DNA from: JASFEQ01 sp050122535
GTDB lineage: Bacteria; Desulfobacterota; DSM-4660; Desulfatiglandales; HGW-15
Reading direction: 5' to 3'
DNA length: 16,293 bases
Assembly: GCA_050122535.1 (NCBI GenBank)
Contig: JASFIT010000056.1
Span: forward strand, 1 to 16,293
The position numbers and the translations under genes were made by a program. Below, in pieces: positions 5,218-14,400 of the stretch (its first letter is position 1; each line of letters begins with the position of its first letter). The notes beneath the pieces are model-generated. The model worked only from the letters and a program-made list of their open reading frames with translations. It did not search any database and was not told the DNA's origin.

Positions 5218-6063
5218 CTATAGTTCCAACTCGCTCTCCTCTTTGGCCGCTTCGATAATCATGGTGGCGTCTTTCTGTTTGGCGAGCTTTTCGCACTGAG
5301 ACTTGATGGCTGTCACTTCTGGGTCTTTTCTGGCGGGATCGTGATGAAAGAGGACCAGCTTCTTTACCTTAGCCTGGTGCGCCAAATCAACAACGGATTG
5401 ATAATCTGAGTGGCCCCAGCCTTCACGTCTATCAATCTCCTGGGGTGTGTATTGACAGTCATGAATGAGGATGTCCGCATTTTCAGAGAACTCAGCATAT
5501 CCTTCAGGTTTCCATCCCTCCCGTGCGTCCTCCCTCAATTCATTGTCCGTGATGAAAACCAGAGTCTTCCCTCCTTCACGAAAACGAAAACCAAATCCAC
5601 CCTGGGGATGCTGCAGGGGGACACTGCCGATGACCGTCCCGTCAATTTCCAGTTCACCCTGCTTCAGATGGTCAAGATATTTGATCCCTGCTTTAATTTC
5701 ATCGAATTTGATAGGGAAAAAGCCATCTCCCATCTTGCTATCAAATGTGCTTCTGAGCCCTTTCATGCAGGTAGGGTATCCGTCAATTCGTATCCGCGTG
5801 GACGGATCATAGAGTGGCGCAAAAAAGGGAAATCCGAGTATGTGATCCCAGTGGATATGAGTCATTAGGAGGTGAATGTCCACATGTCCATCATCTGAAA
5901 CCAGTTTCTCACCAAGGGCTCTAATGCCTGTTCCAGCATCAATGATAACCTTTCTCCCGCTCTGGAGTGTGAGTTCAAGGCACGTGGTATTTCCACCATA
6001 CACGGTCGTATTCTTACCAGGCACCGGGGTTGAACCTCTTGTGCCCCAAAACTTTATCTTCAT
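5218..6063 (-). CDS. Metallo-beta-lactamase-fold hydrolase
   Basis: The protein has 281 residues and no signal peptide, so it should be cytoplasmic. MKIKFWGTRGSTPVPG at the start and an IDAGTG strand (41-46) are typical of the MBL-fold branch near class II cAMP phosphodiesterases, PhnP and RNase Z (Lactamase_B_2 type). The metal motif is THIHWDH, with H69-x-H71-x-D73-H74; H152, D173 (ITDNE) and the late H240/H241 (FHHDP) complete a di-metal site. A GWGHSDY segment (215-221) lies close to the C-terminal helix. All ligands appear present, so it should be an active phosphodiesterase-type hydrolase; the substrate is not evident. Its start diverges from the PHP-like gene, and it ends at the terminator at 5099-5126. 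Confidence 0.87.
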   Translation of the reverse strand: MKIKFWGTRGSTPVPGKNTTVYGGNTTCLELTLQSGRKVIIDAGTGIRALGEKLVSDDGHVDIHLLMTHIHWDHILGFPFFAPLYDPSTRIRIDGYPTCMKGLRSTFDSKMGDGFFPIKFDEIKAGIKYLDHLKQGELEIDGTVIGSVPLQHPQGGFGFRFREGGKTLVFITDNELREDAREGWKPEGYAEFSENADILIHDCQYTPQEIDRREGWGHSDYQSVVDLAHQAKVKKLVLFHHDPARKDPEVTAIKSQCEKLAKQKDATMIIEAAKEESELEL

Positions 6064-6104
6064 TCCGTATTACCCCGCATTCGCAGCTTAGAAACCCCTC
6101 TCCC

Positions 6105-6154
6105 CTTTCAATTTTGAAAGTTTTATTGAAATGGCTAACTCAATGGAATATGCT
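6105..6154 (+). promoter_or_regulatory. Promoter of the PHP-like gene with adjacent palindrome
   Basis: TTGAAA (6126-6131) and TATGCT (6149-6154) have a 17-nt spacer; matches to consensus are 5 and 4 of 6. Just upstream, CTTTCAA-TT-TTGAAAG (6105-6120) is a perfect 7-bp dyad. It lies between the divergent hydrolase and PHP-like genes and could serve as an operator for either. Confidence 0.45.
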
Positions 6155-6228
6155 AAAAGAATGAGAGGGTTATGGCAATTTACGTGATCCTTTTATGTGT
6201 GTCAATTCAAAAAACCGGCGAGAGGAAC

Positions 6229-7713
6229 ATGATAAGAACACCATCCTCATCAATTTTCAAAGTGAATAGAATCATTCTACCCCTCGCACTCGCGCTCCTG
6301 TCCATGGCCATCCCGCCCCTCTCCAGAGCTGAATCCAATCCTACCAGCCCATACATGGCCGTGACTGGACTCGCCGACCTGCGATCCACATTCAGCGATG
6401 GGACCCATAGCATTGAGGAACTTGTGCAAATGGCTGAATCTAGGGGATTCAAGGTTGTTTTCATCAATGATCATGATCGAATTGCCCTCTCCTATGGTAT
6501 ACCTCCGTTTCGAAGAATCATAAGGTACAAAAAAGAATTTCGCTCCATAATGACCCACGGACCTGAGAAATTCTTAGAGGAAATCGAACGGGTTTCCAAG
6601 AAATTCCCCAACGTCATAATCATACCGGGTTGCATCACATCCGCCTATTACTATTGGACTGGCTCCTGGCTCAAGAAAAATTTGACTGTCCACGAGTATG
6701 ATCGAAGGATTCTAATCTTTAATTTTGATGAGCCAAAGGATTACGCTCTTACCCCGAATCCCCACAACAAACTGTCCCTCAGATACACGAAAGAGAGACT
6801 CCCTGGGTTGCTGATATTCCTGATTCCCCTTTTCATTGGATTCATACTCACAAGATGGAAAGGCTTCTACCGTTGGATGGGCATTTTTCTCATCATCTTT
6901 TCCATTCTAGCCATTATGGATTACAACCCTTTCAGTAGTACCCGGTTCAGCCCCTACCAGGGAGATCAGGGGATCGCCCCGTTTCAGGAACTGATCGATT
7001 ACGCCAACGAGAGAGGCGGGCTCTCCTTCTGGAATTACCCGGAACAGAGATCTGGTATCCGTGAATATGGCCCCATCAGGGTAAATACACCTCCTTATCC
7101 CGAAGTCCTCCATCAATCCAGGAATTACACGGGCTTTGCAGCCATCTACGGGGAAAAGGTCACCGTCACAGATCCAGGCAAAGAGTGGGACAGGGTCTTA
7201 AACGCGTATTGCCGTGGAGAGAGGCAGAAACCGGCATGGGGGATATCTACGGCTGATTTCCACAGGGACGGTCATTCAGTTAGAAGGCTCGGGGCTTACC
7301 CTACCACTTTCTTGGTTAGGGAGTTCTCCAAGAGAGGGGTCTTGGAAGCGATGGAAAAGGGGCGCATGTACTGTTCGCTGGGCAAGGGTAACGTGTGGCC
7401 AAAGTTGGATTATTTTAACGTGCAGGGAAACGCAGGTGAGAAGGCCTTCATGGGAGACACATGGACCACTTCTCATTACCCGGTCATCAAGTTTAGAGTC
7501 TCTTATGATAACGAGAAGCCCATCCCTGTGAAGATTCTGCTTATTCGGGGTGGAAAAGTGCGCCAGACCTTTAAAGGAATGACGCCCATGGAAATAGAAT
7601 ATACAGATGACAAAGTACCCCCTAACAAAAAGACCTATTACCGCCTGATAGATTCAAGAAAGCATCTGACCTCCAACCCCATTTTCGTCACTTACAAACC
7701 CAAGGGATTTTAG
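6229..7713 (+). CDS. Membrane-anchored PHP-like protein, metal site degenerate
   Basis: The protein has 494 residues from the ATG at 6229, chosen because it places a signal/anchor (about 14-34) at the N-terminus; an ATG at 6172 would add 19 residues. A PHP-like start follows: ADLRSTFSDGTHSIEELVQMA (49-69) and INDHD (79-83). PHP hydrolases normally have H-x-H before SDG; here the aligned positions read D50-x-R52. The usual ligand Glu in 'PGxE' is also absent (IPGCIT, 132-137). DHD and a late ADFH (342-345) remain. Two transmembrane helices (about 191-208, 216-231) interrupt the middle. The C-terminus (about 415-490) looks like a beta domain, as in CehA/McbA-like relatives. It is probably a binding or sensor protein, not a working phosphatase. 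Confidence 0.68.
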   Translation: MIRTPSSSIFKVNRIILPLALALLSMAIPPLSRAESNPTSPYMAVTGLADLRSTFSDGTHSIEELVQMAESRGFKVVFINDHDRIALSYGIPPFRRIIRYKKEFRSIMTHGPEKFLEEIERVSKKFPNVIIIPGCITSAYYYWTGSWLKKNLTVHEYDRRILIFNFDEPKDYALTPNPHNKLSLRYTKERLPGLLIFLIPLFIGFILTRWKGFYRWMGIFLIIFSILAIMDYNPFSSTRFSPYQGDQGIAPFQELIDYANERGGLSFWNYPEQRSGIREYGPIRVNTPPYPEVLHQSRNYTGFAAIYGEKVTVTDPGKEWDRVLNAYCRGERQKPAWGISTADFHRDGHSVRRLGAYPTTFLVREFSKRGVLEAMEKGRMYCSLGKGNVWPKLDYFNVQGNAGEKAFMGDTWTTSHYPVIKFRVSYDNEKPIPVKILLIRGGKVRQTFKGMTPMEIEYTDDKVPPNKKTYYRLIDSRKHLTSNPIFVTYKPKGF

Positions 7714-7798
7714 ATTTGCGATCATGAGAGCCATTCCCTTGCTGTTTGATTTCATTGGAGGAGCAACTCTTGAAATCCAAAAACCGCAATCCAAAATC
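7706..7798. repeat. Imperfect inverted repeat spanning the end of the PHP-like gene
   Basis: GATTTTAGATTTGCGAT (7706-7722, including the TAG stop) and 7775-7798 (reverse complement begins GATTTTGGATTGCGG) are similar inverted arms about 50 bp apart. The right arm also contains AATCCAAA twice. This A/T-rich style is common for dispersed intergenic repeats, but only one copy is visible here. Confidence 0.3.
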
Positions 7799-7877
7799 GA
7801 GAATAGGATATCATGGTTATTGTTAAACGCTGGCACAAAGCCGCTAATATCTGATAAAATCCCATAAGGTAGTTGTC

Positions 7878-9797
7878 ATGTGTGGAATTTGCGGAAAACT
7901 GGTTTTTGATGGTCAAGGTATAAGCAAAGATCTGCTTGAGGCCATGTGCAAATCCTTCTCCTACAGGGGTCCGGATGATGAAGGCACTTTTGTCTCTCCT
8001 CCTGTGGGTCTAGGGCACCGCAGATTGAGCATCATTGATCTCTCCCCTGCAGGACACCAGCCCATGTGTAATGAAGACGGGACCATATGGCTTGTCTTTA
8101 ACGGCGAAATATATGATTTCCAGGAATTCAGGGAGAGGCTCAAATCAAATGGACATACCCTGAAAAGCCGTACCGATACGGAGACCATCATTCACCTCTT
8201 TGAGGAGGAGGGCATTCAATGTCTGAATCACCTGAACGGCATGTTTAGTTTTGCCCTCTGGGACGGGAGGGAACAAAAACTTTGGCTCGGAAGAGACCGT
8301 TTGGGCATAAAACCCATTAATTACTATTGGAATGGCAGGCAGTTTGTCTTTGCTTCAGAAATAAAGGCCATTCTATGTGATCCTGACGTGTCAAGGGAGA
8401 TAGATCCTGAGGCGCTGGATCTATACTTGACCCTAAACTACATCCCAGCTCCCTGGACAATCTTCAAAAACATACGAAAACTGATGCCGGGAACTTACCT
8501 TGTTGCGGAGAAGGGGAAAGTAACTGTAGAGACCTACTGGGATGTCCCGGTGGGGGCAGAAAAAAGAGAAGACACCCCAACGCGAAGTGCACCCGGAGAA
8601 GAAACAGGGGACTTCAAAAAAACTCTTTACGCTCTGCTGGAGGGTGCCGTAAAACGTCGCCTTATCTCAGACGTTCCTTTGGGTGCCTTTCTGAGCGGTG
8701 GTATAGACTCCAGCATCATTGTGGCCCTCATGGCCAAAAACTCCACCCGCCCGGTGAAAACCTTCTCAATCGGGTACAAAGACCTTCCTGCCTTTGATGA
8801 GACAAAATACGCCCGAGAGGTTGCCAAGTTCAACAAGACTGAGCACCAAGAGTTCAAGCTCGGATACAAAGATATATTAGAAGCCTTTCCGGCGGTTTTG
8901 GAGACGCTTGATGAGCCTTTTGCAGACTCTTCTGCCGTGCCCACCTTCATCGTCTCCAGGGAGACCAGGCGGCATGTGACCGTTGCCCTTTCTGGAGATG
9001 GCGGGGACGAACTCTTTGCAGGGTACAGGATGTATCTTGGAGAATACTGGTCCCGGTACTACGCCAAAATACCCCGCCTTTTTAGAGATGGTTTGATCGC
9101 CCCCCTGATCAATGCCTTGCCAGACGCAAGAGATAAGCCGAGTCTGGAGATGGTGAGAAGGATGAAGAAATTTATCAGGGGAATGAGTATTGCTTTTCCA
9201 GATCGATACTACGGTTGGCGTGAGATCTTTCCTTTCTCCACGAGGCAAGAATTGTTGAACCAGCCACCAGAAGAGAATCTTTACCTAAACTTGGCGCGCA
9301 AGATGGTGGAAGAGGAAAAAGACCGTTTTGATGGCGATATCATTAACCTCATGCTGTATATGGATGTGAAGGGTTTGCTTCCCGGAGATATGCTCACCAA
9401 AGTGGATCGAATGAGCATGGCCAATTCCCTGGAGGTGAGGGTGCCTTTTCTGGATCACACCTTTGCAGAATATGTTTTCCAGCTAAAAGGGCATATGAAA
9501 CTGAAAGGCAAGAACAGGAAATATATCCTCATGGAAACTTTCAAAGATCTCTTGCCTCCTTCCCTCCACAGAAGGCCTAAATGGGGTTTTGAGATGCCCA
9601 TAGGGGCCTGGTTGAGAAAGGAGTTGAAGTTTCTCATCGATGAATATCTCTCTGAAGACCGCATCAGAAAACAGGCGTTCTTCAATTACGAAATAGTAAA
9701 AGGTTTGATTAATCACCACATGAACGGCCGTCAAGATACCTCATGGCACCTATGGAATCTTATTGTGTTTCAACACTGGTATAAGACCTATTTCTAG
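7878..9797 (+). CDS. asnB: Glutamine-dependent asparagine synthetase-type amidotransferase
   Basis: The protein has 639 residues, a normal AsnB length. The N-terminal class II glutaminase domain starts with the catalytic Cys2 (MCGICGK) and shows YRGPDDEG (29-36), LGHRRLSIIDLS (45-56), FNGEIYD (74-80) and RTDTE (98-102). The synthetase domain has the ATP pyrophosphatase loop SGGIDSS (273-279), LDEPFADSS (344-352), SGDGGDE (372-378) and KVDRMSMANSLEVRVPFLDH. Both active sites are intact. It either makes asparagine from aspartate, glutamine and ATP, or is one of the AsnB paralogues acting in surface polysaccharide pathways; no sugar genes flank it, so I lean to the general annotation. A ribosome site AAGGTAG precedes the ATG. 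Confidence 0.93.
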   Translation: MCGICGKLVFDGQGISKDLLEAMCKSFSYRGPDDEGTFVSPPVGLGHRRLSIIDLSPAGHQPMCNEDGTIWLVFNGEIYDFQEFRERLKSNGHTLKSRTDTETIIHLFEEEGIQCLNHLNGMFSFALWDGREQKLWLGRDRLGIKPINYYWNGRQFVFASEIKAILCDPDVSREIDPEALDLYLTLNYIPAPWTIFKNIRKLMPGTYLVAEKGKVTVETYWDVPVGAEKREDTPTRSAPGEETGDFKKTLYALLEGAVKRRLISDVPLGAFLSGGIDSSIIVALMAKNSTRPVKTFSIGYKDLPAFDETKYAREVAKFNKTEHQEFKLGYKDILEAFPAVLETLDEPFADSSAVPTFIVSRETRRHVTVALSGDGGDELFAGYRMYLGEYWSRYYAKIPRLFRDGLIAPLINALPDARDKPSLEMVRRMKKFIRGMSIAFPDRYYGWREIFPFSTRQELLNQPPEENLYLNLARKMVEEEKDRFDGDIINLMLYMDVKGLLPGDMLTKVDRMSMANSLEVRVPFLDHTFAEYVFQLKGHMKLKGKNRKYILMETFKDLLPPSLHRRPKWGFEMPIGAWLRKELKFLIDEYLSEDRIRKQAFFNYEIVKGLINHHMNGRQDTSWHLWNLIVFQHWYKTYF

Positions 9798-9802
9798 GCA
9801 GC

Positions 9803-9835
9803 GGGGTCTAAAACCCCACCCTACCTGCAGGGTAG
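9803..9835. repeat. Two adjacent hairpins after asnB
   Basis: GGGGT-ctaaa-ACCCC (9803-9817) is followed by CTACC-tgcag-GGTAG (9821-9835), both perfect 5-bp stems. They begin 5 nt past the asnB stop. There is no T-run, so they are not a classical terminator; a REP-like repeat or mRNA 3'-end stabiliser is possible. Confidence 0.35.
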
Positions 9836-9878
9836 CACTTTATGTGCCACCAAAACCTATAGAAAGAGAGTGATACAA

Positions 9879-10238
9879 ATGAACTGTGATAAATGCGGAG
9901 ATGCGATAGAAATTGGAGAAGAGCGAGAACGCCACGGACGAACATTGTGCGATGACTGTTACATGGATGCCCTCTCACCTGCTCGTGCCTGTGACCCATG
10001 GGCAGTACATTCTGCAAAATCATTTATGAAGCAGTCGATCAAGGATCCGGGTGTGAATCCGACCCAGGCCAAGATCTTGGAAATCCTCCAGGAAAGCGGG
10101 GGTGTTGAACCAAAGATCCTGGTAGAAAGGCTTCAGATAAAGCCATCAGACCTCGAAAGAGAACTCGCTTCACTCCGACACATGGAAAAGGTGAGAGGCG
10201 AACTCAGAGAGGGCAAAAAGATCGTTCGCCTCTGGTAA
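9879..10238 (+). CDS. Small Cys4 zinc-binding plus winged-helix-like protein
   Basis: The protein has 119 residues from the ATG at 9879, which has GAGAG 8 nt upstream; a GTG at 9870 is the alternative. It opens with a putative zinc ribbon, C3-x-x-C6 and C24-x-x-C27, carrying a basic/acidic stretch between (GEERERHGRT). The conserved-looking CDPWAVHSAKS follows (38-48). The C-terminal part (about 60-119, PTQAKILEILQESGGVEPKILVERL then LERELASLRHMEKV) has the helix pattern of a winged-helix DNA-binding domain. I recognise the layout as a conserved hypothetical in deltaproteobacteria but know no function. It sits 9 nt before the lipoprotein peptidase gene and probably heads that operon, possibly as its regulator. 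Confidence 0.72.
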   Translation: MNCDKCGDAIEIGEERERHGRTLCDDCYMDALSPARACDPWAVHSAKSFMKQSIKDPGVNPTQAKILEILQESGGVEPKILVERLQIKPSDLERELASLRHMEKVRGELREGKKIVRLW

Positions 10239-10247
10239 AGCGTGGTG

Positions 10248-11408
10248 ATGATGAGAATAACCCGAACCCTTTCCGTTTTCACCATCCTAGCCCTGCTATT
10301 TTCTGCTACGGCCTGCCGTTTAAGCTATGTCCTCCATGCAGCTGCAGGTCAGGTTCGACTCCTTCATCATTCCATTCCAGTGGAAGAGGCACTAAAAAAG
10401 GATACGCTTGGTCCTGACCAGAGAGAGCGATTGCACCTTGTCGCTCAAGTTAAGGCCTTCGGAGAGAAGGAGTTGGGATTAAGAGAGACGGAAAATTATC
10501 AAACCGTATATTTGAAGTCCCATCAGCCTCCCATCTATGTGGTCGCGGCCTCCCCTAAGGATCGACTGGTAAGGAAGACCTGGTGGTTTCCTGTCGTGGG
10601 ACAGATGCCCTCTCTGGGTTTCTTTGACAAAGAGCTGGCAACGGCAGAAAAAGAGAAACTGCTAAAAAACGACCTGGATGTGATAATGGGTGTCGCCGAT
10701 GCCTATAGTACCCTGGGATGGTTTCAGGACCCCGTGACCCTAAACCTCCTTGAGGGATCTACCGTAGACCTGGTTGAGATCATCTTACATGAGATGACAC
10801 ATACAACACTCTACCTAAAGGATGAAGGAGAGTTCAATGAAGGTCTGGCGGTTCTCGTGGGAAAGGTGGGTGCGTTTCAGTTTTTGGAAAAAACATTTGG
10901 TTCATCGGATCCCTTGACCATGGAGGCCAAAAAGAATCTTGAGGACGAACGCATATTCTCCTCATTTCTGGCCTCGCTTCTTCAGCAATTGGAACGTCTT
11001 TACGGCTCACCAATAAGTTATAAGGAGAAGTTGACTCAAAGGGAAAAGGTATTTGAAAGATCACTTGTGAAGTTCGATGAAATCAAAGGGCAATTGCAGA
11101 CAGATAGATTTGCCCATTTCGGAAGCGCCAAAATGAATAATGCCTATCTTCTCTCAATCGGGCTATACCATAGGCATTTCCATCTTTTTGAGGCCATATT
11201 AAAGGAAAAGGAAAACTCCATCCAAGAAACGATCTTATTTTTGCGCCAGTTCGCAAAGGAAGAGGGGGATATCTTCAAAAGGTTGCAGGATCGGTTAAGG
11301 CGCACAGAAACTCTGCACTTATATGCTCGCAATTTCTTGGCTGCATTACCAATCAGTTCTACAAGTGGTCTCAAAAAAACGGCCTTAGTTTATGAAAACA
11401 AGAAATAA
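10248..11408 (+). CDS. Lipoprotein aminopeptidase (COG4324 type)
   Basis: The protein has 386 residues from the ATG at 10248; GTG codons at 10242 and 10245 and an ATG at 10251 are alternatives. A lipoprotein signal ends in a lipobox LLFSATAC with lipidated Cys23. It has the layout of predicted aminopeptidases (DUF2265, Aminopep): YVLHAAAGQVRLL (28-40), WWFPVVGQMPSLGFFD (112-127), AYSTLGWFQDP (152-162), then the zinc motif HEMTH (181-185) with a third ligand E198 in FNEGLAVLVG. The zinc site is intact, so it should be an active membrane-anchored metallopeptidase acting in the periplasm. It has no strong ribosome site and lies 9 nt after the preceding stop, suggesting coupling. Its 3' end overlaps the next gene by 17 nt. 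Confidence 0.88.
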   Translation: MMRITRTLSVFTILALLFSATACRLSYVLHAAAGQVRLLHHSIPVEEALKKDTLGPDQRERLHLVAQVKAFGEKELGLRETENYQTVYLKSHQPPIYVVAASPKDRLVRKTWWFPVVGQMPSLGFFDKELATAEKEKLLKNDLDVIMGVADAYSTLGWFQDPVTLNLLEGSTVDLVEIILHEMTHTTLYLKDEGEFNEGLAVLVGKVGAFQFLEKTFGSSDPLTMEAKKNLEDERIFSSFLASLLQQLERLYGSPISYKEKLTQREKVFERSLVKFDEIKGQLQTDRFAHFGSAKMNNAYLLSIGLYHRHFHLFEAILKEKENSIQETILFLRQFAKEEGDIFKRLQDRLRRTETLHLYARNFLAALPISSTSGLKKTALVYENKK

Positions 11409-14400
11409 GATCCTCATCATTTTTTGTCTCCTGGTCGTGCTGTTTTTGGCCTCACTTGGCGTTGCATGCTTTTATCTCTATACGCATCCTTCGGCCGTAA
11501 AACCCTTCATCGAAAAAACCGTATCAAGAACCACGGAAACAACCTGCACCATCAAAACCCTCTCCTATTCCCTCAAACCCTTAAGCCTTCGGGCCTCTGG
11601 CATTACGCTTAGGCCATTGGGAGGCCGGCAGGGTCTTTATCTGCACATCCCTCATCTCCATGCAGTGATGGATTTAGTGGGGCCGTTCGGTCACAAGACA
11701 CTCACCTTCAAAAGCCTCAAGATTGAAGGATTTTCATCCCAAATGACAGAAAAGGCAATGCTGCCTGGAATGAAGTTACAAGAAAAACATCCCTCATTTT
11801 TTGCTCGAATCTTGAAAGGGACTGTGGCCCTATTCCTCTTCCAAGACGTAGCATTTCAAGCAGCAGAAGTGGTCAATGGTCATGTTGTCGCAGAATTTGG
11901 GGATATCAACGTTAAGGCAGATGAGATCCATGCGACGCTGAATTCTGAACACCAAATCGCGGTCTCTGCAAGCATTCAGATGAAAGACCCATCCCAGAAT
12001 CCGATTCTCACCGCCCCTCAGGTCCATTTGACCACAGACCGGGCCATCTCATTGGTGGATCCAGAAATCGTAGCAACTTTGACGGCAAGAAATGCGACTT
12101 ACCAGAGTCCTCAAGTGGGTGTGGAAAGCATGCAGGCAAAGGCAGAGCTTACCTATTCCCATGAGCAAAAAGTATTGTTCTTCAAACCTGCAGAGGTCCT
12201 TCTTGAAGGTATGGCCTTAACGCAGTTACCCCATATGGAATTGCCTGCCCTAAGCTTGCAATTGAAGACAAACGGCCTTTTCAGTATCCGTGAGAGAAAG
12301 ATTGAGGCTTCCAGGCTGGATCTGACCTTAAACCATACGCATCGCCTAAAAGCAGAGCTAGACGTGAGATTAAAAGATCAAACAGAGTTCAGACTCCGAG
12401 TGTTGGACAGCCATTTCCTGACCCAAGAGCTGTTTGCCCTGCTTCCTGATACAATGAAAAGGGCGGTCGCCCCTATCACCCTGTTGGGGCCCATCAATCT
12501 AAACGGAACTGTAAACGGGCTGAGGGAAGAGCAGAAATGGAATCTGGATTGTGACCTTGACGCCTTGCTCAAGAAAAATCAAATCACTTATAGGTCGGGA
12601 CGTATCAGGGTCAATAGCGAGGTGAGCGGAAGCATTGGAGCTAAAGGACGTCTTCCCGACATGGACTTAACGGCAAAGCTGGAGGGAGATAGAACCATGA
12701 TTTCGGGCGTGGGGATCCAACCTGAACCCTTCAAAGTGGGGCTCTACCTGTCGGGTAAACATCCCGTTTATCGGATCAAGGATGTTTCAGTGAAAATTCC
12801 CCGTGCCAAATTGCAGGTGGGGAAGAGAGATATTCTCGTGGAGCATCTTCGAGTGCAGACCCGGAAAGGCAGGATAGATGGCAAGGAAAAGGCCCTCTCT
12901 ATCCCTGAGATACGGCTTGATTCCTCCCTTTTGAGGAATATTTCTATCGCATTGGAGTTTGACGGAGAAAAGCTCAGCCTGCAACTCCACGGAAAAGATG
13001 CCCATCTCCTAGAATCGGCCATTGCTCTCGGGCTAATACCCCCTGAATGGCAAATCATCGGAAAGGATTCTCTTCAGGTAAATGCCCTGTTGGATGACAA
13101 CGGGGATTGGACTTTCACCTCTGAGCTTGGCCTCCAGAATCTTCAGTTTGAAAACAGAAGCGGCAGTGCCATGGCAGAAAACATCTCTCTCCATATGAGA
13201 CTGGATGGCAAGCTCAACGTCCAGGATTCTCGAATTGTAGGGAGAGCAGATTTAAGAATGGATAAAGGTGAGGCCCTGTACGATCGTTTCTATCTAGATA
13301 TGAACAAGAATGCCTTTCTTTCCTCCATTAAGGGGGAATATGCCCTGTCCCAAAATTCCCTGAAACTCTCCAGCATAGGGTTTCAACTGAAAAATATTAT
13401 AAATCTTGCTATGAATGGAACGGTTCATTTCCAAGACCGGGAACCCCATCTTCATCTCTCCGTCATCGTCCCGAAAACCCCACTGAAACCCCTGTTTCAT
13501 CATTTTGTCCTGGAACCTTTCAAGACAGAGCGGCCTGCTCTTGCTCTGCTGAAATTGGGGGGCACCATTGCCGCGGACCTAAGGTTCGCAGGGACGATGT
13601 CTGATTGGACGGCTAAGGGACGTTGCCAGTGGCACAAAGGCGAATTCTCCTCAGCCAAGGGCATCTTTTCGTTCTCAGGGATTAATCTCGACCTACCCAT
13701 TTGGCAACAGTCTTCTCCAAAAAGTGAGGACTTAGACCTCCAGGAAAAGAGATTGGCAGGAAATTTATCCATCGGGTCCTTCGACCTCCCTCCCCTTCCT
13801 GTGCAATCTCTCAGTCTCCCCCTAGAGGCCAGCGCAGACCGGCTATCCGTAACCTCATCCACCTTTCTCAAAGTTCCTGGCGGGAAAATTAAATTGGGGC
13901 CTGTCATGACTGAAAACCTTTACCGTGCGCAGCGCTCCCTTGAAACGAGCCTTAGTTTGGATGGTGTCAAGCTTGATCCCCTTCTAACGGGCATCTGGCC
14001 CCAGTCCACGGCGGGGACACTCGAGGGGAAATTGGACCCCATACATCTTGAGGGTAATGAGCTGCGCACCACGGGTGAATTAATGGCAAGGGTCTTTGGG
14101 GGTGAAATCCTTATCTTCCGTCTTGCTGCATCGGGGCTCTTCACACCCACGCCTCTTCTAAAGCTAAACGCCGAGTGGCAGGACTTGCATCTGGGCGATC
14201 TAACCAGGGAGACCTCCTTTGGCAAAATAGAAGGGCGCCTAAGGGGCTTTGTGAACGACTTGGAAATTGCCTATGGCCAGCCCCAGCGATTTGACTTGCT
14301 GTTGGAAACCGTAAAGAAAAAGGGAGTGCGTCAGAAAATGAGCCAAAGGGCCGTAGATAGTATCGCGCAAATCGGCGGCGGCCAGAGCCCATTCATGGGA

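Noticed and set aside
8877..9248. 123-codon minus-strand frame inside asnB
   Set aside because: It is antisense to the conserved SGDGGDE-containing synthetase domain and has no family features of its own.
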